Of a stretch of 64,000 nt of DNA, positions 42,558 to 53,100 are shown piece by piece. How positions within the stretch are numbered: position 1 is the first letter of the stretch; every line of letters begins with the position of its first letter. The translations under genes were made by a program, and so were the position numbers. This DNA comes from Paenibacillus pinihumi DSM 23905 = JCM 16419 (GTDB taxonomy: Bacteria > Bacillota > Bacilli > Paenibacillales > Paenibacillaceae), in contig NZ_AULX01000012.1 of assembly GCF_000422505.1 (NCBI RefSeq), positions 62,001 to 126,000 on the forward strand. The letters run 5' to 3'. Under the pieces are notes generated by a model. It saw only the letters and a program-made list of their open reading frames with translations. It did not search any database and was not told where the DNA came from.

Positions 42558-42588
42558 ACAGTAAACTTAGGCGGAAAAGGAGAAGGCG

Positions 42589-45500
42589 ATGGCTACCAAT
42601 AAGCGAGGCAAGAGCAGAAAAGGGCGCAGGCCGCTTTTTTATGTAGATAATCCAAGAACCTCTGAGCTCCAATGGCTGGACGAAGTCAAAAAGAAAAAGC
42701 CGGAGATCGAGCAGCCCGATGATCAGCTTCTTATACATTCAGCGGCTGCAATGGTTGTGGAGCCGGATACGGAAGTTGGCAGCGAGCAGGAAGAGGAACA
42801 GCAGCTGCAGTCTGAGCTCCGGGAAAAAATACTGCGGGAGGCCTTGGCCAGGGTGAACGCAGCTGCAACGGATACGGCCTCCGTCCTGGAGGATGTATCC
42901 GAAATTTCTCCACCCGCGGCGGAACAGGAGGCCTTAGCAGCTGCTGAAGCCGCCGAAGCGATTCAAACCGCAGAAGCAGATAGCGCGGAGCAAAATGAAT
43001 TCGAACGGGCACAGCTGCTGAATCAACGAAAGGCAGCCGGAGAAGAGAGAAAAAAAGTCATGCCGATTGTCCATACGGATGATTTGGCTCCAGGTTCAGT
43101 TACAGCTGAAAAACTGTCACGGGGAGCTGTTGGCACGGATCACCTGCAAAGAAACAGTGTCGACGGGGCTGCGATTGCAGATTTTGCAATCGATAGCATC
43201 AATCTGGCGAAGCAATCGGTAACAGCCTCCAAGCTGGCTCCACAAGCTGTGAATGATGAGCATATTGCACCGCAAGCAGTAGCCGGCGGCCATATCCGGG
43301 ATCTGTCTGTCGGGGGCGAAAAGCTCCAGGACAACAGCATTGGCCCTCAAAAGCTGGAAGACCGCAGCATTAGCGGGGATAAAATTGCCGAACGCTCCAT
43401 AGAGAACCGGCACTTGAGTCTATCCAGCATTTCGGGGGAACTGCTGGAGGAGGGAACAATCGGATACGCGCAGATTGGCAGCGGCGCTATCCGGACCGAG
43501 AATCTGGCAAATGAGAGTATCGACAGCTCTAAGCTGGCGGATGCAGCGGTCACGACAGGAAAGCTGGCAAATGAGTCGGTTACCGGGGATAAAATTAGTC
43601 CGGGGTCGATCACTTCTGCCCATTTGCAAGGCGGAACACTCCATTCGGGGCATATTGCGGATGCTACTATACATGCGAATCATCTTGCCCCTGAGAGTAT
43701 TGGCCCCGGACATCTGTCTGCAGGCCTGGTGGGCAGCCGCGAGCTGAAGGAGAGTGCGGTTACTTCCAAAATTATGGCTCCCGGCTCAGTGGGTGCCGGG
43801 CATATACAGCCGGGTGCGCTGAACGGAACACATATTGGCGCGGGCCAGATTGAAGCGGGCCACATTGTGGATGCTTCGGTTACTTCGAGCAAGATGGCTG
43901 AGCAATCGGTGACGACTATCAAGCTGGCCGATCATGCCGTGACTTCTTCTAAGCTGTCTGATTACAGTGTCGTCGCCAGCAAGCTGTCTGATGATGCGGT
44001 ACAAGAGCGCAGTTTAACGAGAGGCAGTGTGACGGCGGAAAAGCTGGCGGCTGGCAGTGTGACGGATGGGCATCTGCGGTCGGAATCAGTCGCGGACACG
44101 CATTTGAAAGCCGGCTCTGTCGGCAGCAGGCATCTGCAGCCCAATGCAGTTGAATCTGCAGCGATTGCACCGTTATCCGTCAAAGAGGAGCATATCGGGA
44201 TCGGGGCTGTCGGCCAATTGCAGCTTGCTGACGGGTCTATCGTCCGCGGCAAGTTCAGCCCGGGCAGCGTCACCTCGCCAGTGCTTGCCGACAAAGTAAT
44301 CATGCCCCGCCATATTGTGGATGATGCGGTATCCTTCGATAAAATCGCCCCGTCCGCGGTCAGGTCCCATCATTTGATGAAGGGTGCCGTCGGCCAGGAG
44401 GCTATCGCCGAGGATGCTGTAGGCCGGCGCCAGATTCAAAAAGGGGCGATCGATGCCGGCCATATTGCCGAGGGAGCAATCGGCAGCAGTGCGATCCAGC
44501 AGGAAGCCATTACGACACAGAAGCTGGCTCCAAGTTCCATTACAGAGCGGCAGCTTGCTGCGGGCAGTGTATTTCCGCATCATCTGGCCGACTACGTCGT
44601 GAACTCGGTAAAGCTGTCCCCGGAATCAGTATCGACTGACAAACTGACGGATTTCGCCATTACATCCGGCAAGCTGGCCGAGGGCAGCGTCATTTCGAGC
44701 AAGCTGGCCCCCGGCTCGGTAACCGAACGGCATATTGGGGTGGGCAGCGTCGGACCGGAGCAGCTTGCAGTTCAGGCAGTTGGGGAACTGCATCTTGCAG
44801 GAGATGCTGTATCTACAGCAGCTATCCAGAAGCGGGCCGTCAGCACCGACAAGCTGGCGGATCAGGCGGTTACCTCCGGGCAGCTCGCTCCCCAGTCGGT
44901 AAGCGCCCATCATATTACCGCCGCCGCCATCGGCAATGAGCATCTCACGGAAGGTGCGGTGAGCACCGGCAAGCTCGCGGATGATGCCGTTACCTCCGCA
45001 CAGCTCGCTTCGGAATCCGTCACATCGCGTCACATTGCCCTGTTTTCAGTAGGCAATGAGCATCTGATGGAAGGCTCTGTCAGTACAGGCAAGTTAGCCG
45101 CCGAAGCGGTGACTTCGGGGCAACTCGCTTCGCAATCCGTGACCACCCGTCACCTTGCCCCGGACGCAGTAGACAGCGGGCAACTGGCAGACTATGCGGT
45201 CGGCACAGAGAAGCTGGAGGATGGTGCAGTCACGGCAAGCAAGCTTGCCGGGGAGTCTGTGCAGGGACAGCATATTGAGCCGGAGACGCTGTCCGGCAAG
45301 CACCTGAAGCCGGATACGATTCAGGGCTACCATGTCACATTGGGAAGCATCACGCCTTCCCATCTGTCTCCGGATGTATTCTCGGTAGACCGGTGGCAGG
45401 ACGGCTCGATTCCGGGTACCAAGCTTCAAGCAGGGACAATTGGCAGTGAGCAGCTTGCGCCAGGTTCTATTGGGGGAGAACAGCTGGCTCAGGAATCCAT

Positions 45501-48500
45501 CCATGCGGCCCATTTGTCTACCGGCTCGGTGACCATGAGCAAAATTGCGCTCCAATCGGTCATTTCCTCGCATATTGTAGCCGAATCGATACGCACAGAC
45601 CATCTTGCCGAAGGTGCTGTAGATGAATTGGCACTGGCAGAGGGGGCGGTCACATCCGAGAAGCTGGCGGATGCCTCCGTATCCGGCAGGCATCTGACGC
45701 CGGAATCGGTATCTGCGGTGCATCTGACGCAGGGAGCTGTGACCAGGGAAGCACTGGCAGAGGGGGCAGTTACAGCAGGGAAGCTGGCAGATGCATCTGT
45801 AACGGGCAGACATCTGACACCGGAATCGGTATTTGCCGAACATTTGACGCCTGAGGCTGTCACGGAAGAAGTGCTGACGGACGGGGCGGTTACGGAATCC
45901 AAGCTGGCGGATGGCAGCGTGACGGCTGCGAAGCTTACAGACGGTGCCGTCGATGGCCAGCATATTGCCCCGGACAGTATCCGGGCAGAGCATATAGCCG
46001 CCCAAGCGGTAGGGGAGAAGCAATTAACAGAAGATGCCGTATTCGGAGATGCTATTCAGAGAGGGGCGGTCAGCGCTGACAAAATCGCCTCCGATGCGGT
46101 TAAATCCGAGCATATTGCCCCACTTTCCGTAACTGCCCGTCATATCGGTCCGGGCTCCATCAGCTTTGTTCATGTTGCCGCCTCTGCCGTCGGGTCAGAT
46201 GCCATTCAAGATGGCTCAGTGACAGCCAGCAAGCTGTTCCCCGGCGCGGTGCAGAGCGACCATATTGCCAGAGGCACCTTAACAAGCAAGCATCTGTCGG
46301 CAGAGTCGATTCAGAGCCGCCATATTCAAGCAGGTGCTATCAGCCCCGTCCATTTGGCGGCAGACGTCCTGTCGGCTGATCATTGGCAGGATGGCGCAAT
46401 TCCAGGTGTCAAGATCCGGAAGGAGACGATCGGTTCTGAGCATTTGCAGGCAGGATGTATTGAGGAAGACCATCTTGCAGACGGTCTTATTACATCCGGC
46501 AAGCTGGCCGCCGAAGCGGTTCTCGGTGTGCATATCGCTGAAGACTCGATAACCGCTCAGCATTTGGAAGATCAGAGCATACAAGGCAGCCACATTCAGG
46601 CAGCCGCAGTTACGGCTGATCATCTGGCGGACGGCTCCGTGAACAGTCAGAAGCTGGAGGCCGGCTCCATTCAGGAGTGGCATCTTGCACCAGGCGCGGT
46701 GACCCGGGAACATTTCGCTCCAGATATCATCATCGACCCGGAATTGCAGGATGGCTCGGTCACGGGCAACAAGCTTCAGGAAGGGGCGGTTAGCCGCAGT
46801 CATCTGGCCCCTGGAGCAGTAGGCAGGGAGCAGTTGGCATCTGAATCCGTTGGTACAGAGCAGTTGAATACGGGCGCTGTAACGGGAGGAAAAATAGCGT
46901 TTCAAGCGATCACGGCATCTCATATCGCAGTGGAATCGGTAAGCACCCAGCATCTGGCTCCGAGTGCGGTAGATGAAGCCGCACTGGCAGACGGATCGGT
47001 GAGCAGCGCCAAGCTGGCAGAATGCTCCGTTCAGGAATGGCATCTTGCGCCCGGCTCTGTCACGCGGGAGCATTTGGCTCCGGGAGCCATTGCGGAACAG
47101 GAAATTCAAGCCGGCTCAATCATCGGAGATATGCTTCAGGATGGAGCGGTGAGCCGCAGCCATCTGGCCCCGGGCTCAGTGGGACGGGAACAGATCGTGC
47201 CGGAATCTATTGGCACAGAGCATGTGTATACCGGGGCTATAACAGGAGAAAAAATAGCGTTTCAGGCTATTGCAGCATCCCATATCGCTATAGAATCGGT
47301 ACATCCCCAGCATCTGGTTTCGGGTGCGGTAGATGAAGCCGCACTGGCAGACGGATCAGTAAGCAGCGCCAAGCTGGCCGGTGAAGCTGTTCAAGAGTGG
47401 CATATCGCGCCTGGAGCGGTTACCCGTGAGCATTTTGCTCCAGATATTGTGATTGACCCTGAATTGCAGGATGGCTCGATTACCGGCTCGAAGCTCCAGG
47501 ATGGCTCGATAAGCCGCAAGCAATTGGCTCCGGGCTCAGTAGGCCGGGATCAGTTAGCGCCAGAGACAGTCGGAACCGAGCATTTGCATACAGGAGCCGT
47601 AACCGGAGACAAAATCGCGATCCAGGCTGTCACCTCTTCACACATTGCAGAAGAGTCCGTAAGTGCTCACCATTTGGTACCGGGAGCGGTGGGCCAGCAG
47701 CATCTGGCATCAGATTCGGTCCATTCCTATCATCTGGCATCAGGGGCGGTAGACGAAGCTGCTTTGGCCGATGAATCGGTGAACAGCGCCAAACTGGCCA
47801 GTGGAGCTGTCCAAGAGAGGCATATCGCGCCGGGGGCGGTTACCCGTGAGCATCTGGCATCAGATATCGTAATCGACCCTGAGTTGCAGGATGGCTCAAT
47901 TACCGGGGCAAAGCTTCAAGATGGCACGATAGGGCGAAATCATCTGTTGCCGGGAGCAGTGGGCCGTGAGCAGCTGGCATCAGAATCAGTCGGTGCAGGA
48001 CAACTGCAGGCCGGGGCTGTCACCAGAGACAAGATCGCTATGCAATCTATCGTATCCGTGCATCTGGCATCAGAGTCCGTGAACTCCCATCATCTGACAC
48101 CAGGATCGGTAGATGAAGCGGCTTTGGCAGACGGAGCTGTAAATAGCGCCAAACTGGCCAGTGAAGCTGTTCAAGAGTGGCATATCGCGCCAGGAGCGGT
48201 TACCCGTGAGCATTTGGCTTCGAATATTGTGCTCGACCCTGAATTGCAGGATGGTTCGATCACTGGAGAGAAGCTTCAGAATGGCACGATAGGCCGCAAT
48301 CATCTGGTACCGGGAGCGGTGGGCCGGGAGCAACTGGCACCGGAGTCTGTGGGTACAGAGCAAATTCAGGCCGGGGTTGTAACCAGAGATAAGATTGCCA
48401 TACAATCCATCGTATCCGCGCATATTTCACCCGAATCGGTACACTCTCATCATCTGTTACCAGGATCGGTAGATGAAGCGGCTTTAACAGACGGGGCTGT

Positions 48501-49236
48501 GAACAGCGCTAAGCTGGCCAGTGAATCTGTTCAAGAGTGGCATATCGCGCCCGGAGCGGTAACCCGTGAGCATTTGGCTTCGGATATTGTGCTCGACCCT
48601 GAGTTACAAGATGGCTCGATTACCGGCGCCAAGCTTCAGAATGGCACGATAGGGCGCAACCATCTGGCGCCCGGAGCGGTGGATGAAGCCGCCCTGGCGG
48701 ACGGCGCGGTGAGCAGCGCCAAACTGGCCGATGGCTCAGTTGCTGAGCAGCATATTGCCTCAGGCGCGATTAACCGGGAGCATCTGGCCAAGGGAACGAT
48801 TACCGGGGAGGAGTTGGCTGACGGCACAATTACAGCCAGCAAGCTGGCACCGGATATATTAACCGGATACAAAATCTCCACAGAGCTGGGGCTGGACACG
48901 ATAACAGGCGCCCATCTCAAAAATCAGTCGGTAACTGTGTCAAAGCTGGCGTTCACTCCTGTCATCGGAATGTCCAGCTCTGGAGTTCTGGGGCAATGCT
49001 TTGGCCTTGCGCCATTTGCTTTCGGCGGTCAGGAGGAGCAGACGGACATTGTTATCTGGTTTGACCGGCCTTTCAGCAATGACCAGTATGCACTGACTGC
49101 AACAACAGATCATCCATCCTGCTACGCCTATGTTCAGTCGAAGACGGCGGAGGGGGCCATTATTGCTGTAGTGCGCAGCCGGTTCAGCCCGGAGCCGCAA
49201 GGCACGCTGAATTGGATTGCGCTGGGGCCGCGCTAG
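42589..49236 (+). CDS. Giant decapeptide-repeat protein (2,215 aa) with WIAG-type C-terminus
   Basis: No signal peptide or membrane helix. Residues 1-168 are charged: a basic start (NKRGKSRKGRRPLFYV), then an acidic, Ala/Glu-rich helical region. From residue 169 to about 2100 the protein is an indel-free decapeptide repeat with consensus x-S/A-V/I-T-x-x-K/H-L/I-A-x, about 193 copies; V/I and L/I alternate every five residues, as in pentapeptide-repeat quadrilateral beta-helices. A four-residue insertion (near LGLD) precedes the last copies. The last ~95 residues are a globular domain ending in GTLNWIALGPR, which I recall as the WIAG-tail family of Paenibacillus/Bacillus. AAAAGGAG precedes the ATG. 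A spore-surface filament is the best guess, by analogy with BclA-like proteins; no function is proven. Confidence 0.9.
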   Translation: MATNKRGKSRKGRRPLFYVDNPRTSELQWLDEVKKKKPEIEQPDDQLLIHSAAAMVVEPDTEVGSEQEEEQQLQSELREKILREALARVNAAATDTASVLEDVSEISPPAAEQEALAAAEAAEAIQTAEADSAEQNEFERAQLLNQRKAAGEERKKVMPIVHTDDLAPGSVTAEKLSRGAVGTDHLQRNSVDGAAIADFAIDSINLAKQSVTASKLAPQAVNDEHIAPQAVAGGHIRDLSVGGEKLQDNSIGPQKLEDRSISGDKIAERSIENRHLSLSSISGELLEEGTIGYAQIGSGAIRTENLANESIDSSKLADAAVTTGKLANESVTGDKISPGSITSAHLQGGTLHSGHIADATIHANHLAPESIGPGHLSAGLVGSRELKESAVTSKIMAPGSVGAGHIQPGALNGTHIGAGQIEAGHIVDASVTSSKMAEQSVTTIKLADHAVTSSKLSDYSVVASKLSDDAVQERSLTRGSVTAEKLAAGSVTDGHLRSESVADTHLKAGSVGSRHLQPNAVESAAIAPLSVKEEHIGIGAVGQLQLADGSIVRGKFSPGSVTSPVLADKVIMPRHIVDDAVSFDKIAPSAVRSHHLMKGAVGQEAIAEDAVGRRQIQKGAIDAGHIAEGAIGSSAIQQEAITTQKLAPSSITERQLAAGSVFPHHLADYVVNSVKLSPESVSTDKLTDFAITSGKLAEGSVISSKLAPGSVTERHIGVGSVGPEQLAVQAVGELHLAGDAVSTAAIQKRAVSTDKLADQAVTSGQLAPQSVSAHHITAAAIGNEHLTEGAVSTGKLADDAVTSAQLASESVTSRHIALFSVGNEHLMEGSVSTGKLAAEAVTSGQLASQSVTTRHLAPDAVDSGQLADYAVGTEKLEDGAVTASKLAGESVQGQHIEPETLSGKHLKPDTIQGYHVTLGSITPSHLSPDVFSVDRWQDGSIPGTKLQAGTIGSEQLAPGSIGGEQLAQESIHAAHLSTGSVTMSKIALQSVISSHIVAESIRTDHLAEGAVDELALAEGAVTSEKLADASVSGRHLTPESVSAVHLTQGAVTREALAEGAVTAGKLADASVTGRHLTPESVFAEHLTPEAVTEEVLTDGAVTESKLADGSVTAAKLTDGAVDGQHIAPDSIRAEHIAAQAVGEKQLTEDAVFGDAIQRGAVSADKIASDAVKSEHIAPLSVTARHIGPGSISFVHVAASAVGSDAIQDGSVTASKLFPGAVQSDHIARGTLTSKHLSAESIQSRHIQAGAISPVHLAADVLSADHWQDGAIPGVKIRKETIGSEHLQAGCIEEDHLADGLITSGKLAAEAVLGVHIAEDSITAQHLEDQSIQGSHIQAAAVTADHLADGSVNSQKLEAGSIQEWHLAPGAVTREHFAPDIIIDPELQDGSVTGNKLQEGAVSRSHLAPGAVGREQLASESVGTEQLNTGAVTGGKIAFQAITASHIAVESVSTQHLAPSAVDEAALADGSVSSAKLAECSVQEWHLAPGSVTREHLAPGAIAEQEIQAGSIIGDMLQDGAVSRSHLAPGSVGREQIVPESIGTEHVYTGAITGEKIAFQAIAASHIAIESVHPQHLVSGAVDEAALADGSVSSAKLAGEAVQEWHIAPGAVTREHFAPDIVIDPELQDGSITGSKLQDGSISRKQLAPGSVGRDQLAPETVGTEHLHTGAVTGDKIAIQAVTSSHIAEESVSAHHLVPGAVGQQHLASDSVHSYHLASGAVDEAALADESVNSAKLASGAVQERHIAPGAVTREHLASDIVIDPELQDGSITGAKLQDGTIGRNHLLPGAVGREQLASESVGAGQLQAGAVTRDKIAMQSIVSVHLASESVNSHHLTPGSVDEAALADGAVNSAKLASEAVQEWHIAPGAVTREHLASNIVLDPELQDGSITGEKLQNGTIGRNHLVPGAVGREQLAPESVGTEQIQAGVVTRDKIAIQSIVSAHISPESVHSHHLLPGSVDEAALTDGAVNSAKLASESVQEWHIAPGAVTREHLASDIVLDPELQDGSITGAKLQNGTIGRNHLAPGAVDEAALADGAVSSAKLADGSVAEQHIASGAINREHLAKGTITGEELADGTITASKLAPDILTGYKISTELGLDTITGAHLKNQSVTVSKLAFTPVIGMSSSGVLGQCFGLAPFAFGGQEEQTDIVIWFDRPFSNDQYALTATTDHPSCYAYVQSKTAEGAIIAVVRSRFSPEPQGTLNWIALGPR
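43093..48951 (+). repeat. 30-bp coding repeat array (decapeptide)
   Basis: Frame phase checked at codons 169, 941, 1385, 2005 and 2081: the V/I position stays at residue 10n+1 throughout, so units are multiples of 30 bp with no net slippage until about residue 2100. Individual units are well diverged in DNA, especially in the first two thirds. Confidence 0.92.
46681..48660 (+). repeat. 360-bp higher-order repeats (12 decapeptides each)
   Basis: The block beginning near the IDPELQDGS motif recurs with its anchor at 46741, 47101 (variant EQEIQAGS), 47461, 47881, 48241 and 48601. Spacings are 360, 360, 420, 360 and 360 bp; the 420 contains two extra decapeptides (GQQHLASDSVHSYHLASGAV, 47689-47748). 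DNA identity between copies is clearly higher than between single decapeptides, pointing to recent tandem duplication. Confidence 0.9.
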
Positions 49237-49305
49237 CCAAGCGGGCAGACCGCAATCACAGATGACCATGTGCACAGGAATAGATACCAGGTAAATCCGG
49301 CATGA

Positions 49306-49364
49306 GAGCAGCTTCCCATTGCCCTAAGCAGCAAGTTTAGGGCAATGGGGGCTGCGCTCTTTGT
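49306..49364 (+). terminator. Terminator of the giant gene
   Basis: CCCATTGCCCTAA/TTAGGGCAATGGG 13-bp stem extended by GAGCAGC/GCTGCGCTC, ending in CTTTGTTT. Confidence 0.85.
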
Positions 49365-49596
49365 TTCCGGATTTGTATGATGGAGGCTGAACCGGATGCA
49401 TTCAACACGCATCTTTCGCCAAGCATGATGCAAAATGGTTAGCTTGAAAAAAGCGTACATAATCAATGGCTGAATCCGGAAGCCGGAAAAAAGTAATAAT
49501 TCACAAAAAGGTCAAAATATATAGCGCTTTCATTGATTGACGGAAAACTTGCCTCGCTGATATAGTTCTACTATCAAACTATTCTATAGTCAAATT
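49365..49596. other. Intergenic region before the marR-MMPL operon
   Basis: About 230 bp, AT-rich in its second half, with no convincing ORF. It should contain the operon promoter. Confidence 0.5.
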
Positions 49597-49611
49597 GTTT
49601 GACAGACAAAC
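49597..49611. promoter_or_regulatory. Candidate MarR operator
   Basis: GTTTG-N5-CAAAC dyad, with another small dyad ACTAT-TCT-ATAGT about 20 bp upstream, within 75 bp of the regulator start. Typical location for autoregulation; identity inferred only. Confidence 0.4.
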
Positions 49612-49670
49612 TATTTGAAACAAGCCGTATCCTGAGCATCAATGGGAGGGAAGGAGAGAGAAGCATAACA

Positions 49671-50135
49671 ATGGATGAAAAAATGCTTCCGGAAATTATT
49701 GTCCGGTACGAAACCGCAATGTTTTCGGTCAACCGCAAATTAAATGCCTTGATTCGCAGCATTATGCCGGAGGAGCTGACCGCTGATCAGTTCTCCACGC
49801 TTCGTTATATCCGCTCTAAGGGCAGAGCAACTTCGTCGGAGCTGGCAGATATTTTTTGTGTAGGCAGAAGCTCGATTACTGCAATTATTACCCGGCTCAC
49901 GGCCAAAGATCTGATTGTACGGCGTCCGGATGAGAAGGACCGCAGAGTCACTTATTTGGAGCTCTCGGATGAGGGAGTAAGGCTGACGGATGAAATGGAA
50001 GCCAAAATAAAACAATTGTTTACTACCTATCTGGTCCATTTTGACAGCGAGGAAGCCATGCAATTTATTTATACATTCGAGAAGCTGGCAAAGGTACTTG
50101 GAGAACCGGCTGATGGGGGCGGAAATCAGGAATGA
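49671..50135 (+). CDS. MarR family regulator of the MMPL operon
   Basis: 154-aa winged-helix protein: DQFSTLRYIRSKGRATSSELADIFCVGRSSITAIITRL (recognition helix) and wing IVRRPDEKDRRVTYLEL with the conserved D-x-R in the wing. ATG 49671 is preferred since the upstream in-frame start overlaps the probable operator. ATGA overlap with the transporter gene indicates one operon; it likely represses it until an effector binds. Confidence 0.88.
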   Translation: MDEKMLPEIIVRYETAMFSVNRKLNALIRSIMPEELTADQFSTLRYIRSKGRATSSELADIFCVGRSSITAIITRLTAKDLIVRRPDEKDRRVTYLELSDEGVRLTDEMEAKIKQLFTTYLVHFDSEEAMQFIYTFEKLAKVLGEPADGGGNQE

Positions 50136-53100
50136 AGATTATTTTGAAGCTTAAATGGGTGATCATGGTCTTATGGCTAATTGCAGGGGCCGGACTGTTC
50201 CTTGGGGCTCCCAATATGGAGGAGCTGGTCAGAGACAAGGGACAGATCAGCGTGCCGGAGGGCTATTCATCATCGGTAGCCAACAACCTGATCAAGGAGC
50301 TGCAAGGACATGACCCGAATGCGCCGAAGACGAATTCCGCGGTGCTGGTCTTCCATAACGAAAAGGGACTGGATGACAGCGAACTGGGGAAAATCAAGCA
50401 AGGAGTCGAAGGGCTGAAAAAATCGGAGGATACGTACGGCATCACCTCCGTTATTACGCATTTTGACACTCCTGAGCTGAAAAAGCAGCTTGTATCCGAA
50501 GACGGCGCAACCGTAATGGCGCTCGTGGACGTGGCGGCAAATAACAGAACGCCGGCAGAAATGAGAGATGCGCTGTATGCAGCGGTCCAAGGCGTTGATG
50601 TGACGCATTATTATACGGGTGACTGGCTCATTAACGAGGATGTTGTCGAGAGCTCGCAGGCCGGACTGAAGAAGACCGAGCTGATCACACTCGTATTCAT
50701 TCTGGCTATCCTGTTCATCGTATTCCGCTCGGCCGTAGCGCCAATCATTCCGCTTATTACGGTCGGCTTGAGTTATGTCGTATCACAATCTGTAGTCGCC
50801 TATCTGGTGCACTACGCCAATTTCCCGTTATCCAACTTTACGCAGATTTTTATGGTGGCCGTACTGTTCGGAATCGGAACGGACTACTGTATTCTGCTGA
50901 TCAGCCGCTTCAAGGAAGAGCTGACGCATAGCGGCAGCAAGACAGAGGCGGTGCTGGCGACTTACAAGACAGCGGGCAAAACGGTGTTTTACTCCGGGCT
51001 TGCGGTTTTGGTCGGATTTGCTTCAATCGGCTTCTCGGATTTTATTTTGTACCGCTCGGCTGTAGCTGTAGCCGTGGGAGTCGCAGTATTGCTGATCGCA
51101 CTGGTGACGATTGTGCCATTCTTCATGGCGGTTATGGGCAAAGCAATCTTCTGGCCGGTCAAAGGGTCGCTTGAGCACAAGCCAAGCGCGCTATGGGGCG
51201 CTGTCGGTAATTTCTCGCTGAAGCGCCCGATGTGGGCACTGGTCATTCTGGCGGTGCTGGTCGTGCCGTTCCTGGCTGCTTACAAAGGTTCTGTATCCTT
51301 CAACTCCCTCGATGAGATCGGGGACAAATATGATTCGGTCAAGGCGTTCCAGGTCATCTCCGACAGCTTCGGCCCTGGTGATTCCCTCGCATCTACAGTA
51401 GTGGTGAAGACCGATAAGCCGCTGGATTCAACCGAAGGTCTGTCCGCAGTTGAACAGGTCAGCCGCGAGCTGGCGAAGATTGACGGTGTGAAGCTGGTAC
51501 GCAGTGCCACTCGTCCTGCCGGTGATGCGCTGGATGATTTTGAGGTCGGCAAGCAGGTTCAGACATTGGGTGACGGCCTGAATGAAGGCAAGGACGGTCT
51601 GGGCAAAATTGGCGACGGCCTCGCCGAGGCGAGCAAAGCGCTAGGCGACAATGCGCCGAAGCTGAATGAAGCCGTTGATGGGGCAGCACAGCTCATTACA
51701 GGCACCAACAAACTCAAGGATGGGGTAACCCAACTGGGCGACGGCCTGAAGCGGATTGAAAAAGGACTGCGTGACGGCTCGGCTGGCGCAGGCGAGCTGA
51801 AGGCAGGGCTCGAGCAGGCGAAGACAAGCGCAGACCAGTTAACACAAGCGTCGCGCGATCTGCTCAAGGGCTACAAGGAGATGGGCGGCGGCATCGGCCA
51901 AATCTCCAAAGGCTATACGGATGTAACAGCCATGCAGAAGCAGCTTGCTTCGCAAATCGGGGGACTGGGCGAAGGCCTGGGTGCTCTGGCTGAGAAGCAC
52001 CCGGAGCTGAAAGATGACGCGGCCTATGGCGAGTTGCAAAAATCTGTCGGCGTGCTGCAAGCAACTGCCGGCGGCATTACGCAAGGACTGGAGCAGCTCA
52101 ATACACAGCTTGCCGGACTCGGCGGCGGATTGAATCAGGCCAATAACGGGCTGGGCCAGGCTATCGAAGGGCAGGCCGCGCTTGCCAAAGGGCTGGAGCA
52201 GTTGGCCGCAGGCATCGGCAGTCTGCAAGCAGGTATTGATCAGGCGGCGAACGGCCAAGGTCAAATTGTTAAAGGACTTCCGGCTATCAGCGGCGGCTTT
52301 GACCAGCTTACAGACGGTCAAAAACAGCTGCAGAGCGGCTTTGCCGATCTGAACGGCCAACTGGTCAAGTTGACAGACGGACTGGATCAGAGCGTCGACG
52401 GTCTGAGCAAGGTATCCGGCGGACTGAACTCTGCCCGGGGTTACCTGACGGAACTCTCCGACTCGCCGAACCGCCAGATGACAGGCTGGTTCCTGCCGGG
52501 AGACGTCATTGACAAGGAAGAATTCCAGACAGCTCTGGATGTCTACATGTCCAAAGACCGGAAGATTGCCAAGTTTGATGTTGTATTTGAAGGCAACCCG
52601 TATGACAGGGCTACAATGGATAAGATTCCATTGTTGCAGGATGCAGCAGCCAGAGGGCTCAAAGGTACGGCCTTTGACAAGGCAGAACTTGCTGTAGGCG
52701 GCGTAACGAGTATGAATGAGGATTTGCGCACGATCTCCGCATCGGATTATTCCCGTACGGTGATCTTCATGATGATTGGTATCATGCTCATTCTGATTCT
52801 GATGTTCAGATCATTCATTCTGCCAATCTATCTGGTTGCTTCACTGCTGCTTACGTACTACACATCCATGGCGATTACCGAGCTGATATTCGTCCGGATG
52901 CTCGGATACTCCGGCGTAAGCTGGGCGGTTCCGTTCTTCGGCTTCGTCCTGCTCGTGGCGCTCGGAATCGACTACAGCATCTTCCTGATGGACCGCTTCA
53001 AGGAATACCGCAATTTGAAGCCGACGGAAGCAATTTTGCTGTCGATGAAAAATATGGGTACTGTCATTATGTCCGCTGCATTGATACTGGGCGGAACGTT

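Noticed and set aside
45094-46023. Minus-strand repetitive Arg-rich frames inside the giant gene (also 46279-47109)
   Set aside because: They arise automatically from the complement of the 30-bp coding repeat; the plus-strand frame is continuous for 2,215 codons with start and terminator.
43093-48951. CRISPR array or satellite DNA instead of a gene
   Set aside because: Units are contiguous without spacers, diverged at third codon positions, and stay in frame throughout, so it is coding repeat DNA.
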